From contig NZ_FQVU01000001.1 in assembly GCF_900129455.1 (NCBI RefSeq), positions 682,001 to 746,000 on the forward strand: DNA of 64,000 nucleotides. Direction: 5' to 3'. The position numbers and the translations under genes are program-made. Below the pieces are notes generated by a model that worked only from the letters and a program-made list of their open reading frames with translations, was not told where the DNA came from and did not search any database. Source of the stretch: Jatrophihabitans endophyticus. Lineage in GTDB: Bacteria; Actinomycetota; Actinomycetes; Mycobacteriales; Jatrophihabitantaceae. This document shows positions 58,910 to 64,000 of the stretch, one piece after another. Every line of letters starts with the position of its first letter. Within the stretch, counting starts at the first letter, position 1.

Positions 58910-60160
58910 ATGAGCAGCGTTGTCGACGACCTGGTGCCGGTCGATCTGGCGCGCTGCGACGACGACGTCCTGCTCGCGTCGTGGCGGGAGCTGGAGCGCA
59001 CGCGCAACCGGCTGGCGGCGATGGAGCACCGGTTGATCGCCGAGGTCGAGCGGCGGGGGTTGCCGTTCACCTATGGGGCGCGGAACACGGCGGCGTTCGT
59101 GCGGGCGTTGCTGCGGGTGCATCCGCGCGAGGCCGTGGCGCGGGTGCGGGCGTCGGCTGCGGCCGCGCCGATCACCACGTTGACCGGTGAGGTCGTGCCG
59201 GCGCCGTTCCCGGTCGTGGCGGCGGCGCAGGCGGCCGGCACCATCTCACCCCGGCACGCGCAGGTGATCGTCGCCGCGGTGCAGCGGCTGCCCGACGTGG
59301 TGCAGGTCGAGCACGGCGCCCGCGTCGAGGCCGACCTCGTCGGGTACGCGACGCAGTTCGATCCGTACCAACTCGGCACGCTGGCGCTGCGGGTGACGAC
59401 GCTGCTCGATCAGGACGGCGCCCTGGCCGACGTCGCCTACCGCGAGCGGCACCGGGACCTGACGATCCGGCAACGCCCCGACGGGTCCGCCAGCATCAGC
59501 GGGGAGGCCACCGCCGAGCTCGCCGAACGGCTGCTCACCGTCCTCGACGCGCTCGCCGCACCCAAGCCTTCTATCGACGGCACGAAGGACCCGCGCACCG
59601 CCGGCCAACGCCGCCACGACGGCCTGCTCGACGCACTCGACCTCGTCCAACGCGCCGAACTACTCCCGTCGGTGGCCGGGATCAGCGCCACCGTCCTGCT
59701 CACCACCACCGCGGCCAACTGGTCCAGCGGTGACGGCGTGACGACGACCGGGCACGGCGCGCTCCTGCCCACCCGCGAAGCGGTCCGCATCGCCGGCGGC
59801 GACGCCCGCACCATGACCATCCAGCTCGACGACCAGGGCGCCGTCGTGACTCACACCGACGCGCGCAGACTGTTCACCGAGACCCAGCGGCTCGCCCTGA
59901 TCGCCCGCGACGGCGGCTGCACCTTCCCCGGCTGCGACACCCCACCCGCCTGGACCCAAGCCCACCACGTGACCGACCACGCCCGAGGCGGCCCCACCAC
60001 CATCGCCAACGGCACCCTCGTCTGCGGCCACCACCACCGACAACACCAGAGACAAGGCTGGCGATCCGTCATCAACGACGGCCGCCCCGCCTGGCTCCCC
60101 CCACCCTGGCTCGACCCCCAGCAACGCCCCCGCACCAACCCCCACGTCAGCCCCGGCTGA
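58910..60160 (+). CDS. DUF222/HNH endonuclease (13E12-like)
   Basis: A 416-residue protein of the actinobacterial 13E12/DUF222-HNH family. The N-terminal DUF222 helices (RNRLAAMEHRLIAEVERRGL, then YGARNTAAFVRALLRVHPRE and AGTISPRHAQVIVAAVQRLP) precede the C-terminal HNH nuclease: DGGCTFPGCDTPPAWTQAHH, HVTDHARGGPTTIANGTLVC and GHHHRQHQRQGW hold the metal and catalytic residues and zinc-type cysteines. Such genes are multi-copy in many actinobacteria and may be intron-like or DNA-damage linked. The 3' end is strongly C-rich, as in family members elsewhere. Confidence 0.92.
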   Translation: MSSVVDDLVPVDLARCDDDVLLASWRELERTRNRLAAMEHRLIAEVERRGLPFTYGARNTAAFVRALLRVHPREAVARVRASAAAAPITTLTGEVVPAPFPVVAAAQAAGTISPRHAQVIVAAVQRLPDVVQVEHGARVEADLVGYATQFDPYQLGTLALRVTTLLDQDGALADVAYRERHRDLTIRQRPDGSASISGEATAELAERLLTVLDALAAPKPSIDGTKDPRTAGQRRHDGLLDALDLVQRAELLPSVAGISATVLLTTTAANWSSGDGVTTTGHGALLPTREAVRIAGGDARTMTIQLDDQGAVVTHTDARRLFTETQRLALIARDGGCTFPGCDTPPAWTQAHHVTDHARGGPTTIANGTLVCGHHHRQHQRQGWRSVINDGRPAWLPPPWLDPQQRPRTNPHVSPG

Positions 60161-60181
60161 CGATCCGAGCGCGGGGTCTTC

Positions 60182-60199
60182 GCAGAACGCTCGTTCTGC
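60182..60199. promoter_or_regulatory. TetR operator copy 1
   Basis: GCAGAACG-CT-CGTTCTGC has perfect 8-base inverted arms. It matches a second site at 60225-60242 at 15 of 18 positions. Their centres are 43 bases apart, about four helical turns. Confidence 0.7.
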
Positions 60200-60224
60200 T
60201 GGACAAGTCAGTCGATCCGTCCAA

Positions 60225-60242
60225 GCCGAACGTTCGTTTTGC
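60225..60242. promoter_or_regulatory. TetR operator copy 2
   Basis: GCCGAACGTTCGTTTTGC is the second copy of the site at 60182-60199, with a perfect CGAACGTTCG core. It ends 15 bases before the TetR start, within the likely promoter, so it should mediate autoregulation. Confidence 0.65.
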
Positions 60243-60257
60243 TATTACGCTGACCCG

Positions 60258-60842
60258 GTGCCCAAGGTCAGCCAGCAGTACCGCGACGCGCGGCGGGCGC
60301 AGATCCTCGACGCCGCGAAACGCTGCTTCCTGCGCCACGGGTTCCGCGGGACGTCGATGCAGCAGCTGTTCGCCGAGGCGGGGCTCTCCTCCGGCGCGTT
60401 CTACGGCTACTTCGCCAGCAAGGAGGACGTCGTCCTCGCCGTCGCCGAGGAGAACCTGCTCGACGTCGCCAGCCTGCTGCGCCGGCTCGCCGCCCACACC
60501 GATCGCGCCGGACTCGGCGACGCGGTCGCGGCGGTGCTCACGCTCGTCCGCGACAAGCATCGCCGCGGTGACGTCGGATCCCTCGCCGTGCTCGTGTGGG
60601 CCGAGGCCCTGCGCGACCCGCGCATCGCCGAGCGGCAACGGGCCGCGCTCGCCCGCATGCGCGCCGACCTCGCCGAGGTCGTCCGGCGGCGCTCGGCCGA
60701 CACCACGGCGGGCGCCGATCCCGACGTGGTCGCCGGCCTGGTGACGAGCGTCGTCTCGGGCTACCTGCTGCAGCTGGCGGTGTTCGGCGAGGACGCCGTC
60801 GTCGGGATCCCCGAGGCGGTCCGCACGCTCTGGGCGGCCTGA
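60258..60842 (+). CDS. TetR family transcriptional regulator
   Basis: A 194-residue TetR protein. RRAQILDAAKRCFLRHGFRG, SMQQLFAEAGLSSGAFYGYF and ASKEDVVLAVAEEN are the DNA-binding domain; the ligand domain ends VVSGYLLQLAVFGEDAVVG. Two matching operators lie directly upstream. No efflux or enzyme gene is next to it in the same direction except another TetR gene 87 bases on, so its target may be itself or distant. GTG 60258. Confidence 0.88.
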   Translation: MPKVSQQYRDARRAQILDAAKRCFLRHGFRGTSMQQLFAEAGLSSGAFYGYFASKEDVVLAVAEENLLDVASLLRRLAAHTDRAGLGDAVAAVLTLVRDKHRRGDVGSLAVLVWAEALRDPRIAERQRAALARMRADLAEVVRRRSADTTAGADPDVVAGLVTSVVSGYLLQLAVFGEDAVVGIPEAVRTLWAA

Positions 60843-60929
60843 GCCGTCGCCGCCGGAACGGCCGGACGGGGGCAGGGAGGATGGTCACGGACTCGGCTGC
60901 ACCGGCAGCCGGGCGGAAAGGAGGAGCGC

Positions 60930-61607
60930 GTGGACGATCCGAGGACGCCACACCGGTCCGCGGCCGCGGCCACCGGCCGCGCGGCAGCCGACTCGACCGG
61001 CCGCGACCGGCCGATGCAGCAGCGTGCCGCGCGCACCCGCGCTCGGTTGCTCGCAGCGGCGGCCGAGGTGTTCGACGAGGTCGGCTACCTCGCGGCGACC
61101 CTCGACGAGATCGTGTCCCGGGCGGGCGTGGCCAAGGGCGCGCTGTACTTCCATTTCGGCTCCAAGGGCGAGCTGGCCGCGGCCGTGGTGACCGCCCACC
61201 ACACCGCCTGGGCGGCGCTGGCCCAGGACGCCGCGGCGGGTGCGCCCGACGCCTTGACCGGGCTGGACCGGATGATCGACGGCGTCACGCAGCTGTTCGT
61301 CGCCAGCCCCGTCACCCGCGCGGCCACGCGGCTGGCCAACGAGCACCACGTCATCGACACGCCGGTCGCGGAGCCCTTCGTCGGGTGGATCGGCCGCGTG
61401 ACGGAGACGCTGCGCGCGGGCAAGCGGGACGGTTCGGTCGCCGCTCACGTCGTGTGCGCGCCGGCCGCGCGCTCGATCGTCGCGTCGTACTACGGGGTGC
61501 AGGCCGTGTCGTTCCGACTGACGCGCGGCAGCGACCTGCCGGCCCGCGTCACCGAGTGGTGGGCGATGCTGCGCCCGACCGTCGCCGCGCAGCCCGCGTC
61601 AGCATGA
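60930..61607 (+). CDS. TetR regulator, gamma-butyrolactone-receptor-like
   Basis: A 225-residue TetR protein. After an Arg/Ala-rich extension, TRARLLAAAAEVFDEVGYLA, TLDEIVSRAGVAKGALYFHF and GSKGELAAAVVTAHH form the HTH, with the ALYFHF form common in ScbR/ArpA-type receptors. The C-terminus holds PFVGWIGRVTETLRAGKRDG and RVTEWWAMLRP, also of that group. GTG 60930 has the excellent ribosome site AAAGGAGG; ATG 61014 is an alternative start near the HTH. It converges with, and overlaps by 9 bases, the CPBP-fusion gene, whose promoter carries a candidate TetR operator. Confidence 0.83.
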   Translation: MDDPRTPHRSAAAATGRAAADSTGRDRPMQQRAARTRARLLAAAAEVFDEVGYLAATLDEIVSRAGVAKGALYFHFGSKGELAAAVVTAHHTAWAALAQDAAAGAPDALTGLDRMIDGVTQLFVASPVTRAATRLANEHHVIDTPVAEPFVGWIGRVTETLRAGKRDGSVAAHVVCAPAARSIVASYYGVQAVSFRLTRGSDLPARVTEWWAMLRPTVAAQPASA

Positions 61608-63140
61608 CTGCGCCTGCCCGGCGACCCAGGCGGTCCGGGCCTGCGACTCGAGCGTCGCGCGCATCCGCGTCAGCAGCGGCGCGAAGTCGCCCCCACGGCT
61701 GATCAGCTCGCCGATGCGGTCCGTGTTCGGATCGGTGCGGGCGATCCCGCACTCGAGGGCCAGCACGACGAACGCGGCGCCGGCCGAGTCCATCTGCTCC
61801 CGTCCACCCTGTGCGGCCCGCGCCACCGCCGCGACGAGTCGCTCGGCGTGGCCGGGGTCGACGTCGGTGTAGCGGGTGCGGCCGAAGCGCGTCACCCGCC
61901 GCAGCACCCCCGCGGCGACGAGATCGTCGAGCACCAGGTGCAGGGTCGGCTGCCCGCGCTGCAGCAGGACCTCGAGGGGCGGAGTGGGCCGCGAGATCAG
62001 CGCCTCGACGAGGCGCCGCGCTGCCGGCATGCGGGTCCATGCGCTGCCCGGGACGAACGCGTCGGCCGTGCCGTGCACGACGTCGGTGCGCAGCAGGTCG
62101 ACGATGAGCGCGGCGCGGGCCGCACGGGCCACCGCCGCGTGGTTGCCGATCCGGCCGCGGCCACGGTGCAGGACCGCGCGCAGCAGATCGCTGCACACAC
62201 TGTTGGTCCAGGTGAACTCGACGGCCGGCCGGTTCGGGTAGGACCCGCCGCCGCCCCATCGCGTCGTGGCCGGCGCCGCGAGGTAGGGCACGGCCTGGCC
62301 GGGCGGCAGGGCGATGCCCGCGCCGTGGCCGGCCGCCACCGGGTACGGGGCCGCCGGGCGGGGCGCTCCCGGGGCCGGGACCGGCGCGGTGCCGTAACGC
62401 GCCCAGCGCGACACGAGAACGGTGGCCTGCAACATCGCCTGCACCAGCACCGGCAGCACCAGGCTGCCGGTGCTCAGATAGAGGCCGGCGGTGAACAGGC
62501 CCAGCGCGGCGACGAAGGTGACGGAGCGGGGGCCGTGGCGCACCGCCGCCAGGGCGTACACCGCCGACACGAGCACGACCCCGAGCACGGGGGCGAGCCC
62601 GGCCGGGCCGACGAGCACACCGAGCAGCAGGCCGCGGAACAGCAGTTCCTGCTGCAGCGGCACCAGCACGACGGCGATGACGACCAGCGACCAGGTGAGT
62701 GGCTGCGTCTGCGCCCATGCCACCCGCGCCGACGACGCCCGCGACGGCTGCGACGCCTGCGGTCGCGGCGCCGTCGACCCGACCGCCGTGCTGCGGGTGC
62801 GCAGCAGCAGCCGTCCCAGCCCGATGCCGAGCGGGAAGGCGGCCACGAGCGCCACCGTGGCGACGAGACCGGTGTGGGACGGCGTCCGGATGCCGATCGC
62901 GCTCGCCCGCAACCGCGAATCGGCCGCGACCGCGCCGAGGACGAGTCCCAACGTGACCACCTGACCGATACCCACCGCGGGCGCGGTCACGGGTCGTCTC
63001 GACGCGGCGTCGCGATGACCCGCGAGCGCCAGGCCGAGCTGGTAGAACGGCGTCCAGCCGACCAGCACCACCAGGAACCGGAGCGAGAGCAGCACGATCG
63101 CCATCGCTCCGAAGCGTGGTTCGATCCACTCGAAGGTCAC
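61599..63140 (-). CDS. CPBP-like membrane domain fused to GPP34-like domain
   Basis: A 513-residue protein. Residues about 10-290 hold seven or eight membrane helices of a CPBP (CAAX-protease/bacteriocin-processing) type domain, with VPLQQELLFRGLLLGVLVG. The EExxxR motif reads Q164-E-L-L-F-R169, and the usual FxxxH and HxxxN/D sites appear lost, so it may be a pseudo-protease. A Pro/Ala linker leads to a soluble domain (about 340-500) with AALIVDLLRTDVVHGTADAF, LVLDDLVAAGVLRRVTRFGR and TRYTDVDPGHAERLVAAVAR, the pattern of actinobacterial GPP34 (GOLPH3-like) proteins. GTG 63140 follows GGGGAG; an in-frame ATG at 63215 is an alternative. Confidence 0.72.
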   Translation of the reverse strand: MTFEWIEPRFGAMAIVLLSLRFLVVLVGWTPFYQLGLALAGHRDAASRRPVTAPAVGIGQVVTLGLVLGAVAADSRLRASAIGIRTPSHTGLVATVALVAAFPLGIGLGRLLLRTRSTAVGSTAPRPQASQPSRASSARVAWAQTQPLTWSLVVIAVVLVPLQQELLFRGLLLGVLVGPAGLAPVLGVVLVSAVYALAAVRHGPRSVTFVAALGLFTAGLYLSTGSLVLPVLVQAMLQATVLVSRWARYGTAPVPAPGAPRPAAPYPVAAGHGAGIALPPGQAVPYLAAPATTRWGGGGSYPNRPAVEFTWTNSVCSDLLRAVLHRGRGRIGNHAAVARAARAALIVDLLRTDVVHGTADAFVPGSAWTRMPAARRLVEALISRPTPPLEVLLQRGQPTLHLVLDDLVAAGVLRRVTRFGRTRYTDVDPGHAERLVAAVARAAQGGREQMDSAGAAFVVLALECGIARTDPNTDRIGELISRGGDFAPLLTRMRATLESQARTAWVAGQAQSC

Positions 63141-63233
63141 GACCCGCTCCCCGTACGCCGCGCCGGGTGCGTCACGCACGGACCACCCTCGACCCGCCTC
63201 GCGGACGGGCCGCATCGAATCTAGCAGAGAACA

Positions 63234-63249
63234 AACCGACCAGTCGGTT
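63234..63249. promoter_or_regulatory. TetR-type operator
   Basis: AACCGAC-CA-GTCGGTT has perfect 7-base arms and lies upstream of a TAGATT -10 box (minus strand, 63223-63218) for the CPBP-fusion gene. The convergent TetR gene at 60930-61607 is a plausible source of the repressor. Confidence 0.6.
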
Positions 63250-63272
63250 ATGGTTCGGAGTGACGGGCGAGG

Positions 63273-63383
63273 TCAGCCGGCGACCACGCGGGTGACGACG
63301 GCGGCGGCCGGTACGTCCGCCACGAGGGCCGAGGTGTCGACGTAACCGCGCCACCAACGTCGCAGCCAGCGCCGAGCGGTCAT
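63273..63383 (-). CDS. Possible small protein coupled to LLM gene
   Basis: A 36-codon frame whose ATG overlaps the LLM oxidoreductase stop (ATGA), the same coupling used throughout the window. The product starts MTARRWLRRWWRGYVDTSAL: a Trp/Arg-rich amphipathic N-terminus followed by an Ala/Val-rich tail. It is too short for homology judgement and may be chance, but the overlap and lack of other content make it worth noting. Confidence 0.35.
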   Translation of the reverse strand: MTARRWLRRWWRGYVDTSALVADVPAAAVVTRVVAG

Positions 63384-64000
63384 CGTCGGTCCCACTCCTC
63401 GGCCAGCAGCGCGAAGGAGCGGACGCGGTCGGCGTGCCCGTGCGTGATGGTGGTGACGAGCAGCTCGTCGGCGCCGGTGGCGTCGCGCAGCCGTTCCAGC
63501 TGGTCGGCGACCTGGGAGGCGGTGCCGACGAACTGCGTCTCGATGCGGTCGGTGACGAGGTCGCGGTCGGCGTCGGTCCAGCCGTGCCGGCGCGCCTCGT
63601 CCGGCGTGGGGAACCGGATCGCACCCTCACCGCTGCGGATGCTGCGCACCCACAGCGCGTACCCGGTCGCGAGCTCGCGGGCGGTCGCCTCGTCCGGGCC
63701 GACCACGACGTCGGCCGACACCGTGACGTAGGGGCGGTCGAGCTCGGTCGAGGGACGGAACGCCGCGCGGTACCCGTCCACCGCCTCGAGCACGCTGCCG
63801 GGGCTCACGTGGTAGTTCGCGCCGAAGCGCAGGCCCCGCTCCCCCGCCACCGTCGCACTCTCGCCGCCGCTGCTGCCGAGGACCCACACCTGCACCGCCG
63901 CGTGCTCGCCCGGGACGACGTGCGCCTCCTGCCCGTCCTTGACGTAGCGGCCCGCGAGCAGGTCCAGGATGTCGCCGACCTGTTCGGTGTAGTTCTGCGG
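63380..64000 (-). CDS. LLM-class flavin-dependent oxidoreductase (partial)
   Basis: The C-terminal 206 residues of a luciferase-like monooxygenase; the N-terminus lies beyond the window. VWVLGSSGGESATVAGERGL, RFGANYHVSPGSVLEAVDGY, VVVGPDEATARELATGYALW and FVGTASQVADQLERLRDATG, then ELLVTTITHGHADRVRSF, are typical of the single-chain FMN-dependent luciferase-like group (MsnO8-type). The intact TIM-barrel end suggests an active enzyme. Substrate unknown. Confidence 0.87.
   Translation of the reverse strand, partial: PQNYTEQVGDILDLLAGRYVKDGQEAHVVPGEHAAVQVWVLGSSGGESATVAGERGLRFGANYHVSPGSVLEAVDGYRAAFRPSTELDRPYVTVSADVVVGPDEATARELATGYALWVRSIRSGEGAIRFPTPDEARRHGWTDADRDLVTDRIETQFVGTASQVADQLERLRDATGADELLVTTITHGHADRVRSFALLAEEWDRR

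Overview
The window is chromosomal DNA of a very GC-rich Gram-positive actinomycete (Actinomycetota). Third codon positions are almost all G or C and GTG starts are common. Genes are often chained by 4-base ATGA/GTGA overlaps. Lipoprotein signals, MarR/TetR/LysR/HxlR/PucR regulators, a DUF222-HNH endonuclease and a GPP34-like domain fit the same group. The genus cannot be read from the sequence. No rRNA, tRNA, CRISPR array, intact insertion sequence or replication origin was seen.

Layout. (1) 1-4608: L-arabinose use. A sugar-binding lipoprotein (cut by the window edge) is divergent from araB-araD-araA, and both promoters carry the motif GCGATAACA. (2) 4630-16280: small regulator/enzyme modules: a MarR pair, a GAF-ANTAR relic, an LLM oxidoreductase with a membrane protein and MarR, an SNF2 helicase coupled to a PAC2 protein, an epoxide-hydrolase-like enzyme, HxlR/azoreductase, an acetamidase, and an SDR with an XRE-MmyB regulator. 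(3) 16163-22260: an arsR/arsM pair, then a decayed stretch holding relics of a VOC protein, a polysaccharide deacetylase and a serine recombinase between intact MarR, SDR, LysR and secreted SnoaL-like genes. (4) 22261-26914: HrpB helicase and an acyltransferase-SGNH membrane protein. (5) 26946-38357: an eight-gene minus-strand operon for uptake and probable desulfurisation of organosulfur compounds (DszA/NtaA-type and SsuD-type flavin monooxygenases, two DszC/SfnB-type acyl-CoA-dehydrogenase-like enzymes, a complete ABC importer), with a divergent LysR. (6) 38354-43764: GDPD-like, PAP2, TetR, a GAF-PAS-GGDEF cyclase, an aldo/keto reductase.

(7) 43810-57180: a PucR regulator, an N-acyl-D-amino-acid deacylase, and an operon of a beta-lactamase-fold serine hydrolase, a peptide ABC importer (with a permease-ATPase fusion), an M20 amidohydrolase, a GNAT and an enolase-superfamily racemase. 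The last three match the N-succinylamino-acid racemase route that turns D- into L-amino acids, so the locus looks like a D-peptide/D-amino-acid salvage system.

(8) 57280-57900, directly upstream of that operon and on the same strand, is the most striking gene. It encodes a protein whose first 71 residues align without gaps to eukaryotic ubiquitin (about 53 of 71 identical by eye). It lacks the C-terminal LRLRGG. A Thr-rich linker, an LADTG sortase-like motif, one membrane segment and a basic tail follow, but there is no signal peptide. (9) 58075-64000: DUF2255, a small beta-rich protein, a DUF222-HNH endonuclease, two TetR regulators with clear operators, a CPBP pseudo-protease fused to a GPP34-like domain, a possible small protein, and an LLM oxidoreductase cut by the window end.
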